This document shows, one piece after another, positions 33,391 to 45,445 of a DNA stretch of 64,000 nucleotides. Origin of the DNA: Gymnopus androsaceus JB14 (lineage: Eukaryota; Basidiomycota; Agaricomycetes; Agaricales; Omphalotaceae); the NCBI GenBank assembly GCA_009733575.1, contig ML769402.1, positions 166,086-230,085 on the forward strand, read 5' to 3'. The notes under the pieces were generated by a model. It saw nothing but the letters and a program-made list of their open reading frames with translations, was not told where the DNA came from and ran no database searches. The position numbers were made by a program, and so were the translations under genes. Numbering within the stretch: position 1 is the stretch's first letter; each line of letters starts with the position of its first letter.

Positions 33391-34310
33391 GTTCCCAGCT
33401 GCTCAATAACATTACCATATCTGCTGCCCCGACATCATCTAATTCCCGCAGTGTAAACATTTCAAAAATGGAAATTTTTATTGAAAGGAGCACAAGAGAG
33501 GTCATCCACGTAAAATGGACCACCATGATATTTCTCTTGCCTATCAAAAACTGCATTCTGGTCAGGCTCTCAATGCAGCTGACCTTGAACACCAGGAATT
33601 TTCAAATGTTTTGACACATACAGTGCAGTAAACTCTCATGGAAAATGGTCTGAAGGGTCGGAGGCATTGAAAGTTTCTGTTGACAAAGAAACATGCTGCT
33701 GCACATTTGGCATGGGCAAAAAGTGTGGCAAATTGGGGATCACAGGAGTGGGCAAATGTTGTGTTCTCTGACAAGTCAAAATTCAATGTGTGGGGTTCAG
33801 ATGGGATTCAGTACTGCCATAGGGAGGATGGGGAAGCATTTGAGAGTCAGTATGTTGATAAGTGGGTCAAACATGGCAATGGCAGTATCATGGTGTGGGG
33901 ATGATGTATCACATCTCATGGCTTTGGGCAACTTCATTGGGTTGATGGGATCATGAAGGCAGACCAGTACTGTCACATCTTGAGTGAGAGCTTCCTTGGG
34001 ACCCTTGAAGATCACAATTTCAATCCTTCCGACATTATTTTCCGGCAGGACAATGACCTAAAACACATATCCAAACTTGCAAAGAAGTGGTTCAATGATC
34101 ATAACATTGAATTACTCCCTTGGCCAGCCAATTCTCCTGCCATGAACCTCATAGAACATGTCTGGAATGAGCTGGATAAATGTATACACCAGCATTGGCA
34201 CCAGCTGTCATCAAAGGAGGTATTATGGGTGCATTTGCAGGAAGAATGGACAAAAATAGGGAAAGAATATCTTGATAGTCTTTATGGTGGAATTGAATGT
34301 TGAATTGGGG
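33390..34310 (+). pseudogene. Tc1-like transposase remnant
   Basis: Translated blocks in order are HPRKMDHHDISLAYQKLHSG (HTH region), TLMENGLKGRRH, KKHAAAHLAWAKSVANWG, VVFSDKSKFNVWGSDG, GNGSIMVWG, CITSHGFGQLHWVDGIMKAD, IFRQDNDLKHISKLAKKWF, LPWPANSPAMNLIEHVWNEL and SSKEVLWVHLQEEW. The FSDK, QDND and NLIEHVW positions supply a D, D, E triad as in Tc1/mariner DDE_3 transposases. An in-frame TGA follows MVWG near 33902, and the first third contains several stops and frame changes. Terminal repeats with a TA duplication could not be fixed. Confidence 0.85.
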
Positions 34311-35316
34311 CACTCTGTGCAGTAAAGGGATGGTATACAAAGTATTAATCATCATGTAGCTGCATTTAATCACAATCATTCTTTTTTCCCAAGTATGAAA
34401 CAATTTTTGTAGACATTTGTATCAAGGGGGTCCAAAAGAATTAATTTCGTACCAGGGGTCGGAAAAATTTTTTCAGCCTCGGCGCTGGACCCTCCCTCCC
34501 TTCACGTGATTTTTAGGTCATGTGATTAACAAATAAGGCAACTATGAGACACTGATCACCATTTCACCTTACTATGCTGGTCTTTTGCCCTTTGTACATG
34601 CTCTACATAACTAATTAGCCTTTGTAAACTCTTCACCTCAGTCTGGATGCCATATATCTCAAAATATATTAGTCAAGGTCAAGAACTGTAAGCACTCATG
34701 AAATGACCTAAAAAGGCAATAAAAAGGTATATGCTCACTCTACACAATGTAGCTGGTCTAAATATACTTTTCAGGGATTCTTGGGCTTATTTGACTCATT
34801 TGGACATCACAAAAATGCATTTCAGTCAAAAAATATTTTTCGGGTCTCGCGATGGACCCACCCTACCTACCCCCGGTACGGGATTTCCCGGCCCGGACCC
34901 CCTTGATTTGTATCTGATTAAAGCCTGGCCCAGGTAGTCTGACTTTCATACACCCATATCTCAAGAACAAATTGATACTTTTCTTAGGTGTTAGTGTACA
35001 AAATGCAGGTATTAGTAATTACTTTAGGACAAAAAAAAAGAATGGTACAATTCGGTGGTGTTATTCATGAGATATTCATGATTTTGTGCAAAAAACCCGG
35101 CGTTCGGATATTTTTTGCAGCCACAGTACTTACTAGCAGGCAAGGGAGACCAACTACATACTCAGTATATCATCTTGACCCAAGCCATTACTGCTCTATC
35201 AAAAAATAAAATACTAAAAGATACTAATAAGGAAATTTGTGACAGAAAGACCAATTTCATTGTGCAAAAGACTAAGCTTACAAGATTACAGGAAGAGAAA
35301 CAAGTGCAATACCAAC
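34311..35316. other. Non-coding stretch with possible transposon ends
   Basis: GC-rich blocks resembling element termini occur near 34425-34500 (GGGGTCGGAAAAATTTTTTC, CTCGGCGCTGGACCC) and 34830-34920 (TTTTTCGGGTCTCGCGATGG, GGCCCGGACCCCC). I could not pair them into a defined element. No gene is evident. Confidence 0.4.
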
Positions 35317-38300
35317 TCACCAGGTGCCCAGATAGCACTCAGCCCAATGGTCACCATGTACAAAATTTTCTAGTGAAACACAAGTTCTTTTTGTGGAAAT
35401 AACAAGGATATTTGGTGTTGAGCTGTGGTAAAGTCCAGGATGATTATGTGGTGGTAACCAGTATAATAGCTCATGGTGACTGCCAATAATCCAGCCATTT
35501 TGATGGCAAGGCATGGGAATAGAGGAGAGAATATCTGGGCTATCTGGGGATACTGATATCTTAGTTATAGTATCCCATATACTGATGGTTTTGTCAACAG
35601 ACCCTGACACAATCTTCTGTCCATCAGGAGAAAAGGCTACGGAGTGAAACAAGTCCTCATGACCCTGCAGGGGATCTCCTAGCTGCTTTCCAGTGTTACT
35701 ATGCCATACTCTGATGGTTTTATCTCTAGACCCTGACACAATCTTCTGTCCATCAGGAGAAAAGGCTACTGAGTGAACCCAGTCCTCATGGCCCTGCAGG
35801 GGATCTCCTAGCTGCTTCCCAGTATTACTATCCCATACTCTGATGGTTTTATCATCAGACCCTGACACAATCTTCTGTCCATCAGGAGAAAAGGCTACGG
35901 AGTGAACCAAGTCCTCATGACCCTGCAGGGGATCTCCTAGCTGCTTCCCAGTGTTACTATCCCATACTCTGATGGTTGTATCATTAGACCCTGACACAAT
36001 CTTTTGTCCATCAGGAGAAAAGGCTACTGAGTGAACCAAGTCCTCATGACCCTGCAGGGGATCTCCTAGCTGCTTCCCAGTGTTACTATCCCATACTCTG
36101 ATGGTTTTATCTCCAGACCCTGACACAATCTTCTGTCCATCAGGAGAAAAGGCTACTGAGTGAACCCAGTCCTCATGACCCTGCAGGGAATCTCCTAGCT
36201 GCTTCCCAGTGTTACTATCCCATACTCTGATGGTTTTATCATCAGACCCTGACACAATCTTCTGTCCATCAGGAGAAAAGGCTACTAAGCGAACCCAGTC
36301 CTCATGACCCTGCAGGGGATCTCCTAGCTGCTTCCCAGTGTTACTATCCCATACTCTGATGGTTTTATCATCAGACCCTGACACAATCTTCTGTCCATCA
36401 GGAGAAAAGGCTACTGAGCGAACCAAGTCCTCATGACCCTGCAGGGGATCTCCTAGCTGCTTCCCAGTGTTACTATCCCATACTCTGATGGTTTTATCTC
36501 TAGAACCTGAGACAATCTTCTGTCCATCAGGAGAAAAGGCTACTGAGCGAACCCAGTCCTCATGACCCTGCAGGGAATCTTCTAGCTGCTTCCCAATGTT
36601 ACTATCCCATACTCTGATGGTTGTATCCCCAGACCCTGACACAATCTTCTGTCCATCGGGGGAAAAGGCTACTGAGTGAACCCAGTCCTCATGACCCTGC
36701 AGGGGATCTCCTAGCTGCTTCCCAGTGTTACTATCCCATACTCTGATGGTTTTATCTCCAGACCCTGACACAATCTTTTGTCCATCAGGAGAAAAGGCTA
36801 CTGAGTGAACCCAGCCCTCATGACCCTGCAGGGGATCTCCTAGCTGCTTCCCAGTGTTACTATCCCATACTCTGATGGTTGTATCTCCAGACCCTGACAC
36901 AAGCTTCTGTCCATCGGGGGAAAAGGCTACTGAGTGAACCCAGTCCTCATGACCCTGCAGGGGATCTCCTAGCTGCTTCCCAGTGTTACTATCCCATACT
37001 CTGATGGTTTTATCATCAGACCCTGACACAATCTTCTGGTCATCAGGAGAAAAGGCTACTGAGTGAACCAAGTCCTCATGACCCTGCAGGGGATCTCCTA
37101 GCTGCTTCCCAGTGTTACTATCCCATACTCTGATGGTTTTATCTCCAGACCCTGACACAATCTTTTGTCCATCAGGAGAAAAGGCTACTGAGTGAACCCA
37201 GTCCTCATGGCCCTGCAGGGGATCTCCTAGCTGCTTCCCAGTGTTACTATCCCATACTCTGATGGTTTTATCATCAGACCCTGACACAATCTTCTGTCCA
37301 TCAGGAGAAAAGGCTACTGAGCGAACCAAGTCCTCATGACCCTGCAGGGAATCTCCTAGCTGCTTCCCGGTGTTACTATCCCATACTCTGATGGTTTTAT
37401 CTCCAGACCCTGACACAATCTTCTGCCCATTAGGAGAAAAAGCCACTGAAAGTGTGAGGCCGTGGGCCTGGAAAATGTTTACTGCTGCAGGCCACCCTTT
37501 GCTTCTTCCTTCAACAATTCCAATAGTTCTAGGGTATTGATTAGAAAACTCCTGAGCTATCAGTGAGTGGATAGGTGCAGCTTTTAAAGCAGATAAATAT
37601 ATATGAGGTGCACTCTCTGATATTGGAGGTGCAAAAGCTGTCACAAAGTGGATCCCATCTTCTACAAACTTGGAAATTTCTGTCTGCTGGACCATTCACA
37701 TTCAATGAACTTTGTCCCTCTAATTTACATTATTCACATACCTTTACCAATGCCATCAGTTCTTGAAGAGATAATGTGGCCATGTAGAAGCAGTTTGACA
37801 CACTAAGCACCTCAAGCCAAAATAGAAATTTAGTCTTGAGAAATTTTTCTATCAACTCCTGAACAGCTCTATTCCCCCCTGCATTTGCATTTTTTACATG
37901 GAACATGTATGAGCAACATGAATAATGCAAGTGCTTTGCAATTTTATTGTGAATAAAATCTTTGACTTCATCATTGAATTTATGGGAGGAGGGAAACTGG
38001 CTGATGTTGAATTTCAGCTCAGTATTCATGATCTCAAGGCATCTCTTACTGAGATATAGATGTTCTGGCTCTTTCTGAATGTACCAAGGATGCTTGCTAG
38101 TTTGTTCATATAGCAAATAATCAGCAAAACTCTGATGAAGAATGCGAACTGGTTTGTTATCTTCATCATAATCCAGAAGACAACCAAAATATTGCAAAAT
38201 TCCTTTTACTTGCATTGTTGACTGAAATCCAAGAAACCTGGCCATAGAATCCAGTGTAAAAGGCTCTTTGGCAAGAATTATTATGGCAAGAATTCTTTGA

Positions 38301-40680
38301 AAGTTCTGACTGAATCCTTTGTCTGTCCAATTTGTCCCCCCAGACTCTTGAAGTGCAACATCATATAATGTAAACAAATTTGAAAAATGATCAGTGTTGG
38401 CTTTTGTCTTGTCAAGAACTATACCAAGGTTCTCCACAACAGCATCAGTCCTACATATGAATTTCATGACTGTGGAACACCATATAAAAAGTCCTGAAGA
38501 CTGGTTTAAGAGTGCATTGATTTTTTCAGATCCTGGCCAATCATGATTCAAATTTAAATGCTTATGTCGTGGTCTTGTCTGAATCACATTAAACTCATGC
38601 CTAAGATATGCAGTAATATCATCAGAATCAGACATTTCCTCAAGATCTGGCTTGTAAATGTGGGTTTTTTCTTCCAGATACTCTTTGATTGGGATCTCTG
38701 GGCGACTAGTAACTAAAATCCGAACAAAGAATGGTAGTTGTTTGAAACCACTTCCTAAAAGTTCTGCTAGTTCTTGTGCAGACTGACACTCATCAAGAGC
38801 ATCTAAAACAATCAACACAGGCCCCTCTTGAGATGTAGAGGTCTCAATTTCTTGGAGAGGAGCTAGCACCAGAGTATTGAAGTGCTCATTGAGGGACAAG
38901 TCAAATACACTGGGATTCCTTTCCAGGATTTTTGCAAGCTTGACCCCAAATGGAGGACAAAAAGTTCTCAGCCGATATGCAATGGTCCTTATGAAATATT
39001 TAAGATCACTGTCCTTACCACGCTCAAAGCAGTGGTATATCACAAGGCGATGAAGTGCAGAACATTGGTGAGCAATGGTATTGGCAAGTGTGCTTTTTCC
39101 AAAGCCAGCCTGGGCACAGAGCCAGAGAACATTCTGCTTTGACTGTTCAAAACTTGGTGCATAAGCCCATTGCCCAATCAATTGTAGTATCTTTTGACGT
39201 GTTCCAGGGAGGCATGGATTATGTAAGTCCTGGCTACTTCCTCCTGAGACTGGGTTGAGCTGTGTGTGCAGGTCTACCAAAGCTTCAGTTCAAAAAGCAA
39301 AACAACAAGAAATATTCATGGCATACCTAACTTATCGAGTTTCTCAGAAATCCGGAAGGAAACAATGGCTATATTGGTTACAATTCCAGTTGTAAAACTC
39401 CGCTGAAGCTGATTGAAGTTGGCCTGGAATTCTTTAATCCGAGTTCCAGTATTGGAAAAGGTCTGATTCACAAGTCTTCCTAGAGATAGCATCCAACTTT
39501 GATCAAATCCTCATATATCATTTCTTACCTGCAAATCCACATTTACAATACTCCTGGATAAACAGCATGCATTCCAAGGTTTGCTGCATGACAGCTGTTG
39601 TGATCTTTTTCAATTCCATTATCTTATTCTTGTTATCAGGAAGAGAATCAACAAATCCAAAGAATGTCTCAATGGTTTCAGCCAACTCTTGAATGTTATG
39701 ATCTCTTTCCACTTGAGAGGAAACTGCCTAGAAATTATTGAGAACAGTTTAATATTCCTTCCCTGGGAGAACTCTTACTTTTTGGACAGATGAGGCTATT
39801 GTCCAAGCTAGTTTCACATAGGGATGGACCTGAAATACAAAAAAAAAAAAAAGATTAGTTCACTTTGTGTTCAAACTGGTTCATTCTCTTGTAGTAGGTA
39901 TCTGGTACTCACTTCAGCAGCCTTATCAATTATGCTAGTCAAAGTATTCAACTTGCTTGCAATTGAACCCAAAGTGCCAGCAATGTCCTTTGAATCATTG
40001 CTAGCATCAGCAATAGATCCTCCAGCTCCTACTATCTTTGCAATTCCTTCATGCTTTGTGAGCTTCTCAACACCTGGTTTTATCTCACTAATAGCTGCAG
40101 ATGCAGCATCATGGTTAGATTGTTGCACAATAATAATATGAAGGAAACAGTCTAGGAGCAATTCATTGTGTTTGTTCTTGAGATTGAGAATAACTATTTG
40201 GAAATCAATAATTGCTTGCTTCCGGTACAAAGGCATCAAGTACAAACCAGGCTGGGGCTCAGAGACCTTCTTCTTCAAGTCAGAAAACAAAATGGTGACC
40301 ATGCCCATAACTTTTTCCTGTAGATAAAATTTGGACATGACTTTGATTGAGAGGGAAGTTGAATCATCTGTCTTTGAGTCATCCAGAATACTGTCATAAA
40401 AAGTTGGAAGCAACATCAATTGTGCAATCAATAGACACTAAATGAACACATACTTAAAGAAAAGGTAATCCCAAACTGGATTCTGAGAGTTCTTGACAAC
40501 AGGTGTCTCATATGATTTATCTCCGATGGTTATTTTGACAAATGTGTTTGGTGCTTTATTCCGATTTTTTGTTAGGCCCAAATTGAGAGCTTTACAAACT
40601 GAAAGAATAAGAAGTATATGAGCTACTATTGCCATGGATGTGAGTGTTGAATACACACTTTGCAAGGTGTAAGTGGACAT
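35317..40680 (-). CDS. C2-NACHT-WD40 NLR-like STAND protein
   Basis: Seven exons (40680-40454, 40390-39913, 39829-39779, 39727-39529, 39479-39327, 39282-37742, 37683-35317) join in frame to 5,016 nt, 1,671 aa, with GT...AG introns of 46-83 nt. Residues about 20-90 look like a C2 domain (NTFVKITIGDKSYETP, VKNSQNPVWDY). A helical linker follows with VHPYVKLAWTIASSVQK. NACHT starts near 415: Walker A AQAGFGKST at about 426-434 (first Gly of GxxxxGK[ST] is Ala) and Walker B VLIVLDALDEC near 525. After a winged-helix-like segment, 15 WD40 repeats of 43 aa run from about 957 to 1600. Fungal NACHT-WD40 proteins act as intracellular NTP-driven sensors in allorecognition and innate-type responses. The frame is intact; the ligand is unknown. 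Confidence 0.92.
35560..37450 (-). repeat. 15 tandem WD40 units of 129 bp, nearly identical
   Basis: Each unit encodes a 43 aa repeat with the core SVAFSPDGQKIVSGS and TIRVWDSNTGKQLGD. Variation is concentrated at a few sites: HED[W/L]V[H/R], SGS[G/D/R/N/V]D[K/T] and GD[P/S]LQG. The high DNA identity between units implies recent concerted evolution by unequal exchange; outer units (first and last) are the most divergent. Confidence 0.95.
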
Positions 40681-41111
40681 TGCTGTGAAGTGCTGAGTTA
40701 TATGTTGCTTTGCTGGCCTGGAAGTGGTGGGAGGAAAGCAAGGAACAAACGCTATGTGGTGCGATATATAACAGAGCTGCCCACGAGGCTAACATGCGAC
40801 CAACATGCGGCGATAGTTTGAATACATCCAAAATACATCCAAAAATACGTGCTAGATATCACACGACATAAACATTACGATAAATCATAGAGAATAAGTG
40901 AGAAGAAGAGATGCGAAGATGCTAATAAGAGAGTGCTGTTGCCCGTTGGGCGTCTGCAAAGCGTCGTGTGAGGCTGGAACAGGCAAGCGGATGCGTTACA
41001 AGAGCATTAGAGCAAGCAAGCTGTCAAGGTTTATGATCAGTCATGGGAAAGGTCGGGCAGAATCACAACATAGCAAATCATCCGGCGCTTATAAGTTATT
41101 CTAGAATCTAC
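40681..41111. promoter_or_regulatory. Divergent intergenic region between NLR-like gene and gatA
   Basis: About 430 bp separate the two divergent starts, so it must hold both promoters. No clear TATA box or known regulatory motif was recognised. An open frame at 41043 extends gatA upstream by 23 codons but lacks targeting-peptide character. Confidence 0.4.
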
Positions 41112-42809
41112 ATGTATAACTCCAACCGCCTTCGTCGATTCGTGTCTTCACTTTCAAACATTCAGCTGCATGACGCGCCTATAAATGCATTCGTTGCCTT
41201 TGAAGAATCTCACACCATCCGGGAAGGCCCGCTAAAAGAATGCACTATTGCAGTGAAAGACAATATTTGTACCAAAAAAATGAAAACAAGTTGTGGATCA
41301 GCAATGCTTCGGGATTTCACGTCCCCCTTCGACGCGACTGTCGTCAAGCTTCTCTCAGATGCTGGTGCGACTATTACAGGCAAAACTAATTGCGACGAGT
41401 TTGGAATGGGGTCTATGAATGTTCATTCTGTTCATGGCCCGGTTGTTAATCCTTTTAACTTGTCGGAACCATCCACCTTCGCGCGTAGCAGGAGGAAGTA
41501 GTGGCGGAAGCGCAGCTGCTGTCGCTGCTGGAATGTGTCATGTAGCCCTCGGCACTGACACTGGAGGCTCTATCCGTCTTCCAGCATCGTACTGCGGTAC
41601 TGCAGGACTCAAGCCTTCGTATGGCCTCATCAGCAGGTAAGATTATAACGGCTTTCTGCTTATAATACTGATTATTGGCTAGATACGGTGTTGTTTCATA
41701 CGCTGATAGTCTTGATACTGTTGGCCTGCTAGCCAAAGATATAGCGCAGATCGAACCAGCATTCCAGTCTCTCAACAAGTATGACCATAACGATCCGACG
41801 TCTGTTGATGAAAAGACGAGAGAAAGAGCTAGGGATGTCAGCCAGAGACTCGAAGTGGGCTGGAGATTATGAAAATTTGAGAGGGTTGAGAATAGGCGTT
41901 CCGCAGGTACGAACCGTAATCTATGACTCCTTTCCTTTCGTGACACTATTCATAGGAATACTTCCCCTCTGAACTTTATGCCTCCTCCTCTATCCTCTCT
42001 CTCACCATCATCTTCTCTCCCTGCCTCCATTCCCTTGGTGCAACTATCCTTCCCGTATCCCTTCCATCGACAAAATATGCATTGAGCGCGTACTATGTCA
42101 TCGCTAGTGCCGAGGCGAGCAGTAATCTGGCGAGATATGATGGAGTAAGATACGGTTTACGAGTTCCACCTTCCCCTGGTTCCGACTTGACTTCAACAGC
42201 CAAGATATACGCGAACACCCGTTCTCAAGGTTTTGGACGCGAAGTAAGAAAGAGGATGCTGCTCGGGACTTATGCGTTGAGTGCAGAGTGAGATTTTTGT
42301 CTGTTAGTTTATGTTCGGACTAACTGATGAATAAACGACAGTGCCTTTGACAACTATTTCCTCCAAGCCCAACGCGTAAGACAGATGGTGCAGAACGATT
42401 TCGATCGGGTTTTCAGAGTAGAAAATGTCCTGTACTCGACTGTCTCCCAAGACGAATCTCATCCCATCTCACTCACCTCTTCCTCCGAAGCTGCAGCCGG
42501 AGCAGTGGACGTCCTTATACACCCTTCCGCAATCCAGACTGCTCCGCTACTGAAGAGGTACTTGATCGTTCACAAGAACGAGACACTCTCCAGGACTATG
42601 TTCAAGATGTCCTGACCGTCCCTGCGAGTTTGGCTGGGCTTCCGGCGCTGAGTGTGCCTATGAAGCCGATACCCGAGCATTCAGAGCAGGAAGGAGGTGA
42701 CGGGGACGGGGACGGGTGGCCCATCGGAATATCCATCGTCGGGCAGTGGGGAACAGATGAGCTGGTGTTGAAGGTTGGACGGGTCGTGGAGCGCTTAGGC
42801 AAGTCATAG
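41112..42809 (+). CDS. gatA: Glutamyl-tRNA(Gln) amidotransferase subunit A, mitochondrial (apparent frameshifts)
   Basis: This amidase-family subunit releases ammonia from glutamine so that misacylated Glu-tRNA(Gln) becomes Gln-tRNA(Gln) in mitochondria (yeast HER2). The chosen start gives [18 protein letters not shown], an Arg-rich presequence. [18 protein letters not shown], the glycine-serine signature [14 protein letters not shown] and [17 protein letters not shown] hold the Ser-cisSer-Lys catalytic triad. [32 protein letters not shown] and [17 protein letters not shown] follow. Introns at 41637-41682, 41907-41955 and 42288-42341 splice in frame. The reading frame changes by one base at about 41488, 41865 and 42551; these are either sequencing indels or real lesions. 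Otherwise the family is unmistakable. Confidence 0.85.
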
Positions 42810-43048
42810 CTACAACTCGATGAGCCAAGCCGTTCCGCTACACTCGAACAGCTCGTCTGACGAGCAGTCATGCCGCCTTGATCGAGAAATAGAAGCCTCA
42901 TCATATGTATAAACTAATTACTGTAAATTTCTGCGAAATAACTCATTACTACATTTTATATGTACATTCCCAAGAGACCTAATGAAATCAGTAGCATATG
43001 TACGGAAAAGCAAGATGTCGACCAACAAGCCTATGCTAGATCCTTCCT

Positions 43049-44477
43049 TCAATCGTATTTTTTCAGTGTTTCTTCCAAAGCCTCCATATCAAAAGAATCA
43101 TCCCCGTAGTCAACGTCATCGTCGTCCTCGGATTGACGAGACTCGTTCTTCGGTGCCATCGACGTCTCCCTAGCAAAAATTTGGGACGTTGTCCCTGCGG
43201 ATTGATTATCGCTAGACCGCTGAGTCGATGGAAGGAACGGCGTTTTGAATGAACGCTGTTTTGTTGGAAGCTCTTTCTGTGCAGTGGTCCTAATGGCTCG
43301 AGTGTTGGTAGAGGTAGTGGTGCTTTTGGCGGGTAAGGTCGCAGCTCGACGCATGCCTAATACCGGGGGTTTGCCAGAGGGACGAGGAAAAGTAAGCGAT
43401 GGGGGAATAGTCGCTGGTCCGAGAGCTTGGGCACTGTCAGACGGTTTCGACTGCGATGCTAGCACGGAACGAGCGATGGGCCTCTGGGTATTTTCCTGGA
43501 TTTGAGTAGGCTGTGGTGGTGGCTTCCCATTCGAGAAGAGAAGAGGATGAAACTTTATGTCTGGATCAGAGGTCTTTGTCGTTTGGGTAGATGATGTGTG
43601 TTCCACCGGAACCGGTTTGGTTGAGCGAGAGGGACGAATAGGCGCAGTGGGTTTCTGTGGACCAGGAGATGTGGAGCTAGATGCTGTATGTAGAGCAGCA
43701 TCTGATGAGAAAGACGTGTCTACAGACATAGAGTCATCCAACATCGAGTTGGATGAAGAGGAAGCGACGGAAGAACCTTCATCGAGCATGGGCTGTATGA
43801 AAGCGCTAGACATCTCTTTCCCTTTCGCCTTCCCTTTTGCGTCGCTCCTCTTTCTTATTTTGCCACCTTTAACGACCGATCCTCTAGACTTTTCTACTTT
43901 CGTTGCCTTTAGAGCACCCTTTGCCCTCTTCATCACTGGTCCTCCGAGTTCCTTTGACCGTTCCTTTGCCCTTTGATTCGCAAAGTTTGCGATGCTCATC
44001 ATGTAATTGGGGTCTATCAATTGAGCCAGCGCCTTGTTGGTCTCGAGCAAGGAAGAGGATGTCGATTGTTTGGGATAGGTGCGGTTGGAAGCTCGAGAGA
44101 TGAAGGTAGTGGAATTTGAAGTCACTTCGGGTGGCGAAAAAGCCCAGTGACTTTCGGAAGGACTTGGGTTGGCGCGACAAGCTATAGTAAATAATGGAGA
44201 CGATTAAATAAGTTCCAAGATGAACGCAGGAATATTTACAATCTTTCGCGTTGTCTATGAGCGACCGCAGTCCAGGATTAGAAGGCTCTGGCATTTTCCA
44301 GACAGGAAGGTCTGCCTTTCGAATAGGCGAAGGGGTAAAGGGAACCTCTTGAGTGCTGGAAAGGTCGTCGAATGCCATTTGCGCATTTCTGATAGAGGGC
44401 ATGTTAGAGACATGAGTAGCTTTATATACTCTGCCAAATGCAAACGATTCCTTTGAATAGATTTTTCCCTTTGTCAA
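43049..44477 (-). CDS. Unrecognised Ser/Thr-rich protein with acidic C-terminus
   Basis: Two exons (44477-44240 and 44181-43049) join in frame through a 58 nt intron to give 456 aa. A later Met at 44402 (MPSIRNAQMAFDD) is an alternative start, and a TATATAAAG lies just upstream of it on this strand. The most conserved-looking parts are the N-terminus (DLSSTQEVPFTPSPIRKADL, LRSLIDNAKD), a helix ALAQLIDPNYMMSIANFANQ and the acidic end DDDVDYGDDSFDMEALEETL. The middle is basic then disordered, full of Ser, Thr, Pro and Gln, with SQ/TQ-type sites. I do not recognise the family; a nuclear protein interacting by short linear motifs would fit, but that is inference. Confidence 0.7.
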
Positions 44478-44772
44478 GTAGTCTTTTAGCTTTGGAGATG
44501 AAATTGAACAAAAGATTCACGTTACCCTTTATTTCTCAGTCGTGGTTCATAATAAGAAAGCGGTGACGGATGCGTCACGCACGCGTCCCCGACACTGACC
44601 GAAGGGAAGGGAGGGTTCTGTCAACAATGATCGGACAAAATGGAACTGAAACTTTACATTTTTTTCTCACGGTCTCTCAATTGATATATTTGATTTTTAC
44701 ATCCGCTTGCTCTTCATCTGCCCCCATTGTTTTCATCAGTCGTTGGATTTAGATCCATACAATTAACAGAAC

Positions 44773-45445
44773 ATGAGTACTATTTCTGATATATATCTTG
44801 CGTCGTTGTCCTCTTTGCCAACTTGGTGTTTACCAGTGTGTGATGAAGCACTTAGACAGAACCTCCTTTCACTCAACTCATCTTCTCTGCAGACTATTAT
44901 ACCTTGGCGCATGAATAAAGGTGCTCTTGTTTATCAGATTATAATGAAGTGTTTAGCAAAGACATGCACTCTCCGATTTACCTACTCCTGGCATTCTCCA
45001 ACCTTGCGTCAGCCAACATGCTTATGGCTCAGAGCATGTATATGCCTTACCCACGTCAGGTGTTCTACAACAACTTTCAGGTCATTAATTGGTCACATGA
45101 TGCCATGCCTGGCTTGTTGTCAACAAAAGTTCGTCGTCTTTATTGGGGCAGACATCATGTCCATGTTCATGTCCTTACATGTTGTCCTGCGATGTGGAGA
45201 ACTTTCACCAATTCTGCGACTTGGAACTTGCAGTGGGGATCAATGCGGGAACGTTTGGATTTGTGGGCGCGCTGGACGATCACTGGAATGTGAGTATCCA
45301 CAGTGTCCTTTCGAAGGGACCTGGACAATGCATGCGAAGCAGTTTCCTTGGTAAACTTGATTTTCGCTTGATGATCGTGTTCATGAACTTCAGTGCATTA
45401 CAAAACATACCCTGTTTAAACTTTGTGGCATTACACGGTTGATAC
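44773..45445 (+). CDS. Unassigned reading frames, possible small gene
   Basis: Overlapping plus-strand frames occur here. One is 193 aa from 44773 (MSTISDIYLASLSSLPTWCL). A second runs 44949-45293 (DMHSPIYLLLAFSNLASANM, FYNNFQVINWSHDAMPGLLS) and a third 45143-45442 (CDVENFHQFCDLELAVGINA, GTFGFVGALDDHWN). The second and third read more like protein than the first and might be exons of one gene with introns I could not fix. No known domain was recognised. It lies between the acidic-tail protein and the ABC transporter. Confidence 0.3.

Noticed and set aside
32841..34475. Terminal repeats of the Tc1-like element (CAGCGCCGGG at 32841 and inverted CAGCGCCGAG near 34475)
   Set aside because: Only about eight bases agree and no TA duplication is present, so the ends were not called.
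35317..37695. A stand-alone WD40 protein gene
   Set aside because: A 58 nt GT...AG intron at 37684-37741 joins it in frame to the NACHT exon, and the total of seven exons is divisible by three.
41449..41495. A 47 nt intron in gatA (GTTGTT...GCGTAG) that might explain the first frame change
   Set aside because: Removing it leaves the wrong frame for the GGSSGGS signature, so a one-base indel is the better explanation.
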